From contig NZ_LZMH01000023.1 in NCBI RefSeq assembly GCF_001673635.1, forward strand, positions 24,229 through 88,228: a DNA stretch of 64,000 bases, written 5' to 3'. Position 1 is the first letter of the stretch, and each line of letters starts with the position of its first letter. This document shows, one piece after another, positions 19,736 through 29,910 of this stretch. The notes below the pieces were generated by a model, which was given only the letters and a program-made list of their open reading frames with translations, did not search any database and was not told the DNA's origin. This DNA is from Mycobacterium asiaticum. Lineage in GTDB: Bacteria > Actinomycetota > Actinomycetes > Mycobacteriales > Mycobacteriaceae. Position numbers and translations under genes: made by a program.

Positions 19736-21111
19736 ACGCGCCATTCTCGGCCACGCAGCCGGCCAAGCTGCCCTGGGCGGAGTGGCTGCCGCAGCAACGC
19801 TGGTACGCCGGCCGCAATCGGGAACTGGTCAGCGCCGACGTCGCGGTTGTGGTGCCGCTGCGCGAGGCGCTGGACCTGGTGCTCATCGACGTCGGCTACG
19901 CCGACGGCTTCAGCGAGCGCTACCAGGTGCTGGTCCGGTGGGACTCCGAACCGGTTCCCGAGTTCAGCACCCAGGCCACCATCGGCTCGGCCGACGACCA
20001 CATCGGGTTCGACGCGCTGTACGACTCCAAGGCGCCCCGATTTCTGCTGTCGCTGATCGACGAGTCGGCGACGCGTGCCGCATCCGGCGCGTCGCCGGGC
20101 ACGGAGCTGAACTTCACCAAGGAGCCAGACGTCGAACTGCCGCTGGACGCCTATCCACGCGTGTCCGACGCCGAGCAGAGCAACACCAGCGTGATCTTCG
20201 ACCGCCCGCCGGCCGCGATCTTCAAGGTGTTCCGGCGGGTCAGCCAGGGCATCAATCCCGATATCGAGCTCAACCGGGTGCTCGGCCGGGCCGGCAACCC
20301 GCATGTGGCCCGGCTGCTGGGCGCCTACGAGGTCGCCGGATCCGGCCAGGACGACGGGTCTCCGCTGGGCATGGTGACCGCCTTCGCGGCCAACGCGGCC
20401 GAAGGCTGGGCGATGGCCACCGCCAGTGTTCGTGACCTGTTCGCCGAGGGCGACCTGTACGCCTACGAAGTGGGTGGTGACTTCGCCGGGGAGTCGTACC
20501 GGCTCGGCGAGGCCGTCGCGTCGGTGCACGCCACCCTGGCCGAGCAGCTCGGGACGCGGCAGGCGACGTTCCCGGTGGACACGGTGCTGTCACGCCTGTC
20601 GTCAGCGGCGGCTACCGTGCCCGAGTTGAGCGACTACGTGGTGACCATCGAAGAACGCTTCGGCAAGCTCGCCGACGAACCGATCACCGTGCAGCGCGTG
20701 CACGGTGACCTGCATCTGGGGCAGGTGTTGCGCACCCCGGAAAGCTGGGTGCTGATCGACTTCGAAGGGGAGCCGGGTCAACCGTTGGCCGAGCGCCGGG
20801 CACCGGATTCGCCGCTGCGCGACGTGGCCGGTGTGTTGCGGTCGTTCGAGTACGCAGCCTATGGGCCGCTGGTCGATCAGGGCGGGGACAAGCAGCTCGC
20901 CGCCCGCGCCCGAGAATGGGTCGAGCGCAATCGCGCCGCGTTCTGTGACGGCTACGCGGCCGCCTCAGGAACCGACCCGCGGGACTCGGCGCTGGTGCTC
21001 GCCGCCTACGAACTGGACAAGGCGGTGTACGAAACGGGTTACGAGTCCCGGCACCGGCCTACCTGGTTGCCCATCCCGCTGCGATCGATCGCCCGTCTGA
21101 CGATGGGCTGA
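19732..21111 (+). CDS. mak: Maltokinase
   Basis: 459 residues, similar to the 455-residue Rv0127. The N-terminal cap opens with [19 protein letters not shown], typical of maltokinases. The kinase lobe carries the catalytic loop [10 protein letters not shown] (near residue 325) and the metal-binding IDFEGEPG about 15 residues later. The enzyme uses ATP to make maltose 1-phosphate, the substrate of GlgE. It overlaps treS by four bases, so both are made from one transcript. Confidence 0.96.
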
Positions 21112-21137
21112 TCCCCAGCAGCCGGCCACGGCATGAT

Positions 21138-21830
21138 GTGACGGTGCCCCTGCAAAAAGAGATCTACGACAGCGAAGCAAGACTGTCATGGGTGCTGGCC
21201 GGCCTGGCCGGCGTGCTGGGGGCCACCGCTTTCAGCCACTCCGCCGGCTACTTCGTCACTTTTATGACCGGCAACGCCCAACGAGCCGTGCTGGGCGTCT
21301 TCCGCGATGACGTGGCGTTGTCCGTGAGCGCGGCCGCGTTGCTGCTGTGCTTCGTCGTCGGCGTCGTGGTCTCGTCGGTGTGCCGCCGCCGTTTCTGGGC
21401 GGAGCATCCCCACGGTCCCACCGTGTTGACCACTTTCAGCCTGGTGTTCGCCACCGGCCTGGACATAGTGCTGGGTGGCTGGGAGGAGTCCCTGCTGGAT
21501 TTCGTGCCAATTATGTTTGTGGTCTTCGGGATTGGCGCGCTGAACACCTCCTTCGTCAAGGACGGTGAGGTGTCGGTGCCGCTGAGTTATGTCACCGGCA
21601 CCCTGGTCAAGATGGGCCAGGGCATCGAACGGCACGTCGCCGGTGGACGGGTGGAGGACTGGCTGGGCTACTTCCTGTTGTTCGCCAGCTTTGTCTCGGG
21701 CGCGGCAATCGGCGGCGCCATCAGCACTACGGTCAGCGGTACCCAGATGCTGGGTGTGGCGGCCTTCGTGTGCGCGCTGACAACCTGCTACACCTACCTG
21801 CACGCCGACCGGCGTGGGCTGCTGAGCTGA
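21138..21830 (+). CDS. DUF1275/YoaK-type membrane protein
   Basis: 230 residues with about six hydrophobic helices and the family-typical start region ATAFSHSAGYFVTFMTGNAQ and the later LSYVTGTLVKMGQ. Function is unknown. It follows mak by 26 bp and is likely read through from treS-mak. Position matches Rv0128. The start is uncertain: GTG at 21138 or 21144. Confidence 0.8.
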   Translation: MTVPLQKEIYDSEARLSWVLAGLAGVLGATAFSHSAGYFVTFMTGNAQRAVLGVFRDDVALSVSAAALLLCFVVGVVVSSVCRRRFWAEHPHGPTVLTTFSLVFATGLDIVLGGWEESLLDFVPIMFVVFGIGALNTSFVKDGEVSVPLSYVTGTLVKMGQGIERHVAGGRVEDWLGYFLLFASFVSGAAIGGAISTTVSGTQMLGVAAFVCALTTCYTYLHADRRGLLS

Positions 21831-21844
21831 AACACGGGCTGAAT

Positions 21845-21938
21845 CTGCCTCCGAAAAATGAACATCGGCAGCAGCGCTGGCCGTTGCGCTGCTGCCTCCG
21901 AAAAATGAACATCGGCAGCAGCGCTGGCCGTTGCGCTG
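21845..21938. repeat. Two-copy 47-bp tandem repeat containing a hairpin
   Basis: A 47-bp unit starting CTGCCTCCGAAAAATGAACA occurs twice in direct tandem (21845-21891 and 21892-21938) with no differences that I can see. Each unit contains a long inverted repeat built on GGCAGCAGCGC and GCGCTGCTGCC. The repeat fills most of the gap between the convergent DUF1275 and fbpC genes. This is a duplicated terminator rather than a CRISPR or VNTR of coding origin. Confidence 0.9.
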
Positions 21939-21947
21939 CTGCCGATG
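21863..21947 (-). terminator. Tandem terminator hairpins behind fbpC
   Basis: The second hairpin has perfect 15-bp arms, CATCGGCAGCAGCGC (21910-21924) and its complement (21933-21947), around an 8-base loop. The first copy has an 11-bp stem (21867-21877 with 21886-21896). On the minus strand each stem is followed by TTCATTTTTCGG, a usable T-run, so both point to termination of fbpC transcripts; on the plus strand no T-run follows. Confidence 0.75.
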
Positions 21948-21970
21948 TGGTCCATCGGTGACCGGCTGGG

Positions 21971-23134
<1,164 letters not shown>

Positions 23135-23199
23135 CTAACGATTAGGCTTCGGGCCGGACTCCGCGGCGAGACGGTCGCGATCCGGTCACAATGCGATAA

Positions 23200-24027
23200 C
23201 TAGGCGACCAGCCGTCGCAAAAAGGTTGACGCCGTGATGATTCCGATCACCGGTGCTACCAGGAGCACGACGATGTCCACCGCGTGGAACGGGGCGCCGA
23301 TCAGCAGCGCCCGCAACACGTCGACCTCGTAGCTCAGCGGGTTGATCTTGCTCAGCGCATGCAACCAGGCCGGCATCACGTCGACCGGGTACAGCGCGTT
23401 GGACGCGAAGAACAGCGGCATGGTGATGGCCTGACCGATGCCCATCAGGCGGTCCCGGTTGCGCACCAGTCCGGCCAATGTCATTGACAGGCAGGCGAAG
23501 AACGCCGCACCCAGCATGACCGCAACCATCGCGGCCAGGATCCGCAGCGGGTTGACCGTCAGGCCGATCCCCATCACATACGCCAGGACAAGAACACCCA
23601 CAACCTGCGCCACCGAGCGCACCCCCGCGGCGAACGACTTGCCCGTGATCAGTGCCGACGCCGGTGCGGGCGTCACCATGAGTTTGGCCAGCACGCCCGC
23701 GTCGCGATCCCAAATGATCTGGATGCCATAGAAAATCGAGATGAACAACGCCGATTGGGCGATGATGCCCGGCGCCAGGAACGCCTGATACGAGACCGGC
23801 CCGGTATCGATGACGTGCAGGTGGCTGAACGTGGTACCGAAGATGAGCAACCACAACGCGGGCTGCACCATGCGCATGACGAGCTCGGTGCGGTCGTGCC
23901 GCAACTTCTGCAGTTCCACGATCGCGAATGCGCCGACGCGGCCCAAAGTTGCTCCGACGCGGTCGATTCCGCGGGGCGCACGGACCAGCTGCACCTCGAC
24001 GGGCTGGCAGTCTCGATCAACCGTCAT
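23200..24027 (-). CDS. ABC-2 type exporter permease
   Basis: 275 residues with six hydrophobic helices and the ABC-2 permease layout (helices starting ALWLLIFGTTFSHL and later NPLSYEVDVLRALL, the latter typical of DrrB-like permeases). Start codon and the stop of the ATPase gene share one base (TAATG), so they are coupled. It forms a half-transporter pair with the ATPase upstream. The exported compound is unknown; drug or lipid export is typical of the family. Confidence 0.88.
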   Translation of the reverse strand: MTVDRDCQPVEVQLVRAPRGIDRVGATLGRVGAFAIVELQKLRHDRTELVMRMVQPALWLLIFGTTFSHLHVIDTGPVSYQAFLAPGIIAQSALFISIFYGIQIIWDRDAGVLAKLMVTPAPASALITGKSFAAGVRSVAQVVGVLVLAYVMGIGLTVNPLRILAAMVAVMLGAAFFACLSMTLAGLVRNRDRLMGIGQAITMPLFFASNALYPVDVMPAWLHALSKINPLSYEVDVLRALLIGAPFHAVDIVVLLVAPVIGIITASTFLRRLVA

Positions 24028-24818
24028 TACGCTGGCGCCCTTCTGCTAGACCGGAGTTCGCGCATATCGGCCGACGGCTGGTCGAGATCCGATGCGGCGT
24101 AGTGGCGGAACACGTCTTCGAGGGAGGCGTCCGGCGACACCGTCTCCTTCAACTCATCCGGCGTGCCGACCGCTTGCAGCGCGCCCTTGTGCATCAGCGC
24201 GACCCGGTCGCACAGCGCGTCCGCCTCTTCCATGTAGTGGGTGGTGAGCAGCACGGTCATACCGAACTGTTGCTGCATCTGCTGGACCTGCCGCCAGACG
24301 CCGTCGCGCGCTATCGGGTCCAGGCCCACCGTCGGTTCGTCGAGCACCAGCAGCGAGGGCCGGTTCACCAGCGCCTGGGCCACTTCCAGCCGGCGGACCA
24401 TCCCACCGGAATAGCTCGACGCGAGCCGGTCGGCGACGTCGAGCAGATCCATCGCGGCCAGCGCCTGGTCGACACGTTCGGCGCGCTCGGCGCGCGGCAC
24501 CCCGTACAGGCGGGCGAACCAAGCTACGTTCTGCCGGCCGGTGAGCGCTGTCTCGATCGAAAGCTGTTGTGGCACATAGCCGATGTTGCTACGGATGTCC
24601 ACAGTCTGGTGCCGCGCGTCCAGCCCGAAGATACGCAGCTCGCCCTGCTGGACCGGCGCGAGCGTGGTCAGCACCCGCACCACCGTCGTCTTGCCGGCGC
24701 CGTTGGGGCCCAGCAGACCCATCGTCTCGCCCGGCCTGACCGAGAACGTCACGTCGTCGACGGCCGTGTGCGGGCCGTAGCGGTAGGTCAGCCGACGACA
24801 GTCGATCGCGTCAGTCAT
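24027..24818 (-). CDS. ABC exporter ATPase (DrrA-like)
   Basis: 263 residues with Walker A GPNGAGKTT, the signature SSYSGGMVRRLEVAQ, Walker B LLVLDEPTVGLD and the switch His in LTTHYMEEAD. The pattern fits the daunorubicin-resistance ATPase family. It overlaps marR by four bases (ATGA) and the permease by one base, making a tight three-gene operon marR-ATPase-permease read leftward. Confidence 0.92.
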   Translation of the reverse strand: MTDAIDCRRLTYRYGPHTAVDDVTFSVRPGETMGLLGPNGAGKTTVVRVLTTLAPVQQGELRIFGLDARHQTVDIRSNIGYVPQQLSIETALTGRQNVAWFARLYGVPRAERAERVDQALAAMDLLDVADRLASSYSGGMVRRLEVAQALVNRPSLLVLDEPTVGLDPIARDGVWRQVQQMQQQFGMTVLLTTHYMEEADALCDRVALMHKGALQAVGTPDELKETVSPDASLEDVFRHYAASDLDQPSADMRELRSSRRAPA

Positions 24819-25279
24819 GTGTATCGCTCCTGCAGTTTCCTGGTGATCCCCTCGAGGACCTCCAACCCTTTGGCCAATACCCCGATCTGGTGGTCGTCAA
24901 GCTCATCGAGCAGGTCGATCAGCACGGCGCGCCGGGTCGCGGCAGTGGCATCCATCACGTGCTGTGCCGATTCGGTGAGCCGCAACCGGCTGATCCGCCG
25001 GTCGGCGGTGTCGGCGGTACGTTCCAGCAAGCCCGCGCAGCACAGCTTGGACACCAGGGTGGAGGCGGTGTTGGGTACCAGTCCGAGTTCAGCGGCCGCG
25101 ACGCTCACCGAGACGCCAGGTCGGCGCGAGACCAGGCGCAACAGCTCGGCCTGCGATTCGGACAGCTGACCGGGCGGGTAGCCGGTGCCGGTGGCGCGGC
25201 GCAGCTGCCGGCGGAACCGGCCCAGGGTGCGGGGCAGTTCGGCGGCGAGATCGGCAGCGGTGGTCACTCCATTGGTCAC
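24815..25279 (-). CDS. MarR-family regulator of the ABC exporter operon
   Basis: 154 residues with a winged-helix core (VSVAAAELGLVPNTASTLVSKL followed by a wing containing DRRISRLRLTE). It is first in the operon and most likely represses it, releasing when a compound binds. The start is GTG 25279, with GTG 25267 as an alternative. Only 31 bp separate it from the stop of the GlxA gene, so some read-through is possible. Confidence 0.87.
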   Translation of the reverse strand: MTNGVTTAADLAAELPRTLGRFRRQLRRATGTGYPPGQLSESQAELLRLVSRRPGVSVSVAAAELGLVPNTASTLVSKLCCAGLLERTADTADRRISRLRLTESAQHVMDATAATRRAVLIDLLDELDDHQIGVLAKGLEVLEGITRKLQERYT

Positions 25280-25310
25280 TCCACCCAGAATACCTCTGTA
25301 GGCGAGCTAT

Positions 25311-26252
25311 CTATGTAACCCTGCGCATGGCGTCGCGCAACGACGACGCCGAGCCGTAGCCGACCATGCCCGCGATCTGGTTCAGCGTCAGCGGCGTGGT
25401 CTGGCGCAGATGCCTGGCCCGCTCGACGCGGATGCGCTGCACAAACGCGTACGGCGTAATGCCCAGCTGTTGCCGCACCCGGCGTTCTAGGGTGCGGCGA
25501 GTGGTGTCCAGGTCCAGTGCGGCACGGGCGATGGAGACATCGGCATCGAGGTTGTTGCGAACCCACGCCTCGAAGTCGACGACCAGGCGGTCGGTGTTGG
25601 CCAGGTAACCGTGGGCGGCCCGCACGCTCGGCGCGGGCCGCTGGTCGAAAAGCAGAATGGCGCCCGCGGCATCGGCCAATTGCGGGCTGATACCCGCCAC
25701 GATGTGCATCGCGAGGTCGATGTGCGCGAATGCGGCGCCGGCCGTGGTGATATGGCCGTCCGTGATGACCATTCGGGACATGTCCAGATTGACCCGCGGG
25801 AAGCGCCGGGCGAACTCGGCGGCGAGCCACCAGCTGGTCGTGGCGTGCCGGGAATCGAGCACACCGGCATCGGCGAGCACAAATGTCCCGGTACACGCGG
25901 CGGCCACCGGTCGGTCGGCACGCACCCAATCGCGCACGGCACCACGCGCGGCGCGGATCTCGTCGCGCAGCAGTGCGTCGATGACTCCCGTCGGAGTGTT
26001 CATGGTCAACGCCGGCACCACCAGCAGATCGAGCCCGTCCATCGCGGGGTCGTCGACCGTCACCTCGACCGGCACCGAAAGGCCGCCCGCCGTCCGGACC
26101 GGCTCCAAATCGATACCGACGGTGCGCACCCCGATCTCAGGAATAGCGCCGGGCAGCTGAATCCGCGCCGCGTTGGCGCCGCGCAGCACGTCGAGGATGG
26201 TCACCAGCCCGGAGTCCCAGCAGCCCGGCAGCGCCATCACTCCGACAAACAT
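25311..26252 (-). CDS. GlxA-type AraC regulator with DJ-1/PfpI domain
   Basis: 313 residues. The first ~185 are a DJ-1/PfpI class-I-amidotransferase-like fold with the elbow cysteine in VAAACTGTFVLADAG. The last ~110 carry two AraC helix-turn-helix motifs, ARAALDLDTTRRTLERRV and LNQIAGMVGYGSASSLRDAMR. Family members sense small molecules and usually activate nearby catabolic genes. It diverges from the CrtC-like gene across 59 bp, the most likely target. Confidence 0.87.
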   Translation of the reverse strand: MFVGVMALPGCWDSGLVTILDVLRGANAARIQLPGAIPEIGVRTVGIDLEPVRTAGGLSVPVEVTVDDPAMDGLDLLVVPALTMNTPTGVIDALLRDEIRAARGAVRDWVRADRPVAAACTGTFVLADAGVLDSRHATTSWWLAAEFARRFPRVNLDMSRMVITDGHITTAGAAFAHIDLAMHIVAGISPQLADAAGAILLFDQRPAPSVRAAHGYLANTDRLVVDFEAWVRNNLDADVSIARAALDLDTTRRTLERRVRQQLGITPYAFVQRIRVERARHLRQTTPLTLNQIAGMVGYGSASSLRDAMRRVT

Positions 26253-26311
26253 GTCGCAAATGGTATGCCCACTGTCGTAATCTCGGCGGTTCGCGCGCCT
26301 AGCGTCGCGCC

Positions 26312-27421
26312 ATGACCTTCTCCGACAAGCACGCCCTCATCGGTACTCACGCACGGCACTACACGCGTCTCGGGTTGACTCCCAACCAGATTCAGACATG
26401 GGAAGACGGTTGGCGGACCAGCACAGCCGATCAGACACGTGGGACGTTCGAGTGGTGGTACTTCGACGCCCATCTCGACGACGGATCGACGGTGACCGTG
26501 GAAATGCACACCAAGCCGCCCTACGTCTCTCCGAAGACCCCGCTGACCCCCTTTGTCCTGCTGACGATCACCGCGTCGGACGGGACGCGTACCGACCGCA
26601 CCCTCATCACCGAACCGGAGCTGTTCAGCGCGTCCATCGAGGACTGCGATGTGCGGATCGGCGCGAACTTCTTCCGCCGTACCGCGGGCGGTTACCGGAT
26701 TCACGTCGAAATCGACGACACCACAGCGGATTTCATGCTTACGCCGGAAACGCCAGCGTGGCGCCCGGCTACCGGCCATGTCTTCTTCGGCGCCGAGGAG
26801 CAGCACTACATCGCCTGGCTGCCGATGGCCCCCCGCGGCGCGGTGCAGGCGACCATCACCGTGGACGGCCGTACCCGCCGGCTCACCGGCGCCGGTTATC
26901 ACGACCACAATTGGGGCAATGTCGCCCCGCGCAAGGTGCTCGATCACTGGTATTGGGGCCGGGCACGGGTGGGGGAGTACACCGTCGTCACGTTGATGTT
27001 CGTCAGCCACGCCGACTACGACACGGCGCCGCTGCCGGCGGTCATGGTGGCGAAGGGCGACCAGATCGTCGCCTCGGCCGTTGGCGCCGAGGCGGTCGTG
27101 TTCAGCGGATCAGAAGTCGACACGCACGCGCAGACCGGCATCCCGGTGGCGCACCGGCTGCAATACCGGGTCTCGGCCGGTGCCGACACCTTCACCGTGA
27201 CCTTTCGCCAGCAGCGGGAGGTGTCCACCCTCGACTTCGGTGCGGCCGGCGCCTACCTACGGTTCCTCGGCGAGGTCACGCTCGAGCACCAACACGGCGG
27301 CGCGGTCGACGTCGCGAGCGGCCGAACGTTGTGGGAGTTGCTCTATTTCGGCGCGCGGGTCGCGGCCCCGGGTTGTGCGCCCGGTCCCGCCGACGGCATG
27401 CTCATCGGTCACCAGGCCTGA
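26312..27421 (+). CDS. CrtC/AttH-like lipocalin-fold protein
   Basis: 369 residues with the features of the hydroxyneurosporene-synthase (CrtC)/AttH family: an early GTFEWWYFDAHLDDGSTV and the later GAGYHDHNWGNV, both conserved in this double-lipocalin fold. CrtC proteins add water to carotenoids, but no carotenoid genes are near, and many relatives are uncharacterised, so the reaction is unknown. It is transcribed away from glxA. The 3' end overlaps the phosphoesterase gene by 20 bp. Confidence 0.75.
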   Translation: MTFSDKHALIGTHARHYTRLGLTPNQIQTWEDGWRTSTADQTRGTFEWWYFDAHLDDGSTVTVEMHTKPPYVSPKTPLTPFVLLTITASDGTRTDRTLITEPELFSASIEDCDVRIGANFFRRTAGGYRIHVEIDDTTADFMLTPETPAWRPATGHVFFGAEEQHYIAWLPMAPRGAVQATITVDGRTRRLTGAGYHDHNWGNVAPRKVLDHWYWGRARVGEYTVVTLMFVSHADYDTAPLPAVMVAKGDQIVASAVGAEAVVFSGSEVDTHAQTGIPVAHRLQYRVSAGADTFTVTFRQQREVSTLDFGAAGAYLRFLGEVTLEHQHGGAVDVASGRTLWELLYFGARVAAPGCAPGPADGMLIGHQA

Positions 27422-27905
27422 GTCGCTCGAGGGAGACGTCCACGGACCCGTCCCGCAGCAGCACGGTCATGTAAGTGCAGAAGGGTTGGCGCCGGCGGTC
27501 CGTGGGTGACCCGGGGTTGAGCAGGCGCAGGCCGGTCGGCGTCGTGGTGTCCCAGGGGATATGGCTGTGGCCGAACACCAGCACGTCGGTGTCGGGATAG
27601 AGCCGCGACATCCGCGCCTCGCGCCCGGCGGCGGCACCGGTCTCGTGCACCACGGTGAAGCGCACCCCGGCCAGCTCGGCGTCGGCGCGTTCGGGCAGGC
27701 GGGACCGCAGTTCGTCACCGTCGTTATTGCCCCAGCAGGCGATCAGCCGCTTGGCCCTGGCTTCGAGCGAGTCGAGCAACTCGGGGACCACCCAGTCGCC
27801 GGCGTGGATGACGACGTCGGCCGCCGCGACCTCGTCCCAGACCCGCGCGGGCAGGTCGCGGGCCCGTTTCGGGATGTGCGTGTCGGCGATCAGAAGGAGC
27901 CGCAT
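27402..27905 (-). CDS. YfcE/MJ0936-type metallophosphoesterase
   Basis: Starting at ATG 27905 the protein has 167 residues and opens MRLLLIADTHIPK, the first metal-binding motif (D-x-H). The others follow: HAGDWV, WGNNDGD and VFGHSHIP. This is the small single-domain phosphodiesterase family using two metal ions. The longer upstream frame would run into the htdZ promoter and start, and is rejected. It diverges from htdZ with 34 bp between starts. Confidence 0.88.
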   Translation of the reverse strand: MRLLLIADTHIPKRARDLPARVWDEVAAADVVIHAGDWVVPELLDSLEARAKRLIACWGNNDGDELRSRLPERADAELAGVRFTVVHETGAAAGREARMSRLYPDTDVLVFGHSHIPWDTTTPTGLRLLNPGSPTDRRRQPFCTYMTVLLRDGSVDVSLERLRPGDR

Positions 27906-27939
27906 AAGTTCTATGCATACCCCCAGCAGAGGAGAGACC

Positions 27940-28395
27940 ATGCGCACTTTCGAGTCAGTCACTGACCTCGCCGCCGCCGCGGGCGAAACGATCGGGCAGA
28001 GCGACTGGGTGACGATCAGTCAGGAAGAGGTCAACCTGTTCGCCGACGCGACGGGTGATCACCAGTGGATCCACGTGGACCCGGAACGGGCCGCCAAGGG
28101 TCCGTTCGGCACGACCATCGCCCACGGGTTCATGACGTTGTCGTTGCTGCCGCGACTGCAGCACGACATGTACACGGTCAAGGGCATCAAGCTGGCAATC
28201 AACTACGGCCTGAACAAGGTTCGCTTCCCGGCGCCGGTGCCGGTGGGTTCGCGGGTGCGGGCGACCAGCTCGCTGGTCAGTGTCGATGACGTGGGCAACG
28301 GTGCCGTGCAGGCGGTGGTGTCGACCACCGTCGAGATCGAGGGTTCCGCCAAGCCGGCATGTGTGGCCGAAAGCATCGTGCGGTACGTCACCTAG
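27940..28395 (+). CDS. htdZ: (R)-hydratase, 3-hydroxyacyl-thioester dehydratase
   Basis: 151 residues after AGAGGAGAGACC and ATG 27940. A MaoC-like hot-dog fold with the hydratase-2 motif: Asp and His in FADATGDHQWIHVDPERA, and the FGTTIAHGFMTLSL continuation. It reversibly hydrates trans-2-enoyl thioesters. Size and place match Rv0130 (htdZ). It ends at a very strong hairpin facing fadE1. Confidence 0.93.
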   Translation: MRTFESVTDLAAAAGETIGQSDWVTISQEEVNLFADATGDHQWIHVDPERAAKGPFGTTIAHGFMTLSLLPRLQHDMYTVKGIKLAINYGLNKVRFPAPVPVGSRVRATSSLVSVDDVGNGAVQAVVSTTVEIEGSAKPACVAESIVRYVT

Positions 28396-28397
28396 TT

Positions 28398-28463
28398 GGC
28401 GCGAGCAGACGCAAAAGCCCCCGCACGCACGGCGTGTCGGGGGCTTTTGCGTCTGCTCGCGCC
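28398..28463. terminator. 25-bp perfect inverted repeat between htdZ and fadE1
   Basis: Arms 28398-28422 and 28439-28463 are perfectly complementary over 25 bp (left arm begins GGCGCGAGCAGACGCAAAAG). The 16-base loop contains a second 5-bp hairpin, CACGC-ACG-GCGTG. The arms include AAAAG and CTTTT, but no clean T-run follows on either side. Lying tail-to-tail between two genes, it probably ends transcription in both directions. Confidence 0.85.
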
Positions 28464-28474
28464 GGTAACCGGCG

Positions 28475-29770
28475 TCAGAACTCGGCGATTGAGTGTTCCA
28501 GCCGCGCGGCCAGGCGCGCCTCGGCCTCGGCCTTGCGGGTTGGAATGTGCTGTGACGGGAAAGGCGTTGTGACGGGCTGATATTCGCGCAGGGTGCGGCG
28601 CGCCACCGTCATCTTGTGCAACTCGGTGGCCCCGTCGGCGATGCCCAGTGACTCCGCGGCGATCAGCATCTTGACGAACGGCATCTCGTCGGAGACTCCC
28701 AGGGCGCCGTGCAGATGCAGCGCGCGCTGAGCCACGTCGTGCAACACCTGCGGCATGGCCACCTTTACCGCCGCGATGTCACGACGCACCTTCTGGTAGT
28801 CGTGGTGCTTGTCGATCAGCCACGCCGTGCGTAGCACCAGCAGCCGGAACTGCTCGATCTGGATCCAGCTGTCGGCAATCTTCTCCTGCGTCATCTGGAA
28901 GTCTGACAGCCGCCCGTGCCGGGTCTGGCGCGACACCGCGCGCTCGCACATCATGTCAAATGCCCTGCGTGCCAACGCGATCGTACGCATGGCGTGATGG
29001 ATCCGCCCGCCGCCGAGCCGGGTCTGGGCGATCATGAACGCCTGGCCCTCACCGCCGAGCACATGATCGGCGGGAACTCGCACGTCCTTATAGCGGACGT
29101 AGCCGTGGCTGGCGCGCTTGGCGGATTCGGCTCCCACACCGACGTTGCGCACGATCTCGATGCCCGGCGTCTCGGCCGGCACGATGAACAGCGACATCTT
29201 CTCGTAGGTACGGCCTTCGGGATTGGTGACGGCCATGACGATGAAGAACGACGCGTGTTTGGCATTGGTGGAGAACCATTTTTCGCCGTTGATGACCCAG
29301 TCGTCACCGTCCCGGGTGGCGGCGGTGACGAAAAGCCCCGGGTCCGAGCCGCCCTGCGGTTCGGTCATCGAGTAGCAGGAGGTGATCTCACCGTCGAGCA
29401 ACGGTTGCAGGTACCGAGCCTTTTGCTCGTCGGTGCCGAACAGCGCCAGGATCTCGGCATTGCCCGAATCCGGTGCCTGGCAGCCGAACACCGACGGCGC
29501 CCAGCGCGATCGCCCGAGGATCTCGTTGAGCAGCGCCAGCTTCACCTGGCCGAAGCCCTGGCCGCCGAGTTCGGGCCGCAGGTGCGCGGCCCACAACCCC
29601 TGGTCTTTGACCTGTTGCTGCAGCGGCCGCAGCACGGCCATCATCTCGGCGTTCTTCTTGTCGTACGGGTCAAGCGCGACCAGGTCGAGGGGCTCGAGCT
29701 CCTCGACCATGAATTTCTCCACCCAGTCCAGCTTGGCCTGGTATTCCGGGTCTGTCTCGAAGTCCCACAT
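28475..29770 (-). CDS. fadE1: Acyl-CoA dehydrogenase
   Basis: The ATG at 29770 (MWDFETDPEYQAKLDWVE) gives 431 residues, typical for the family; an earlier in-frame ATG lies 8 codons upstream. Flavin and substrate motifs are present: CYSMTEPQGGSDP, WVINGEKWFSTNA and the C-terminal LHGALGVSDEMPF. It oxidises acyl-CoA to enoyl-CoA in beta-oxidation-like routes, and htdZ next door could act on its product. Position matches Rv0131c. Confidence 0.92.
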   Translation of the reverse strand: MWDFETDPEYQAKLDWVEKFMVEELEPLDLVALDPYDKKNAEMMAVLRPLQQQVKDQGLWAAHLRPELGGQGFGQVKLALLNEILGRSRWAPSVFGCQAPDSGNAEILALFGTDEQKARYLQPLLDGEITSCYSMTEPQGGSDPGLFVTAATRDGDDWVINGEKWFSTNAKHASFFIVMAVTNPEGRTYEKMSLFIVPAETPGIEIVRNVGVGAESAKRASHGYVRYKDVRVPADHVLGGEGQAFMIAQTRLGGGRIHHAMRTIALARRAFDMMCERAVSRQTRHGRLSDFQMTQEKIADSWIQIEQFRLLVLRTAWLIDKHHDYQKVRRDIAAVKVAMPQVLHDVAQRALHLHGALGVSDEMPFVKMLIAAESLGIADGATELHKMTVARRTLREYQPVTTPFPSQHIPTRKAEAEARLAARLEHSIAEF

Positions 29771-29910
29771 TGTCGGCACCGTTCCCCGGTGCACCGTCGC
29801 ACCGGCATCGTTTCAGGAGCGACACCATCGTATGTGCCTTGTCTGCGACCGTTAGTAGTACTACGATGCGTAGTAACAAGGGCGGGGTCCAGCGGAGCGG
29901 AGCGCAGCCG

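Noticed and set aside
21845..21938. CRISPR-like or VNTR interpretation of the tandem repeat
   Set aside because: Only two directly adjacent copies with no spacers, and each forms a terminator hairpin between convergent genes.
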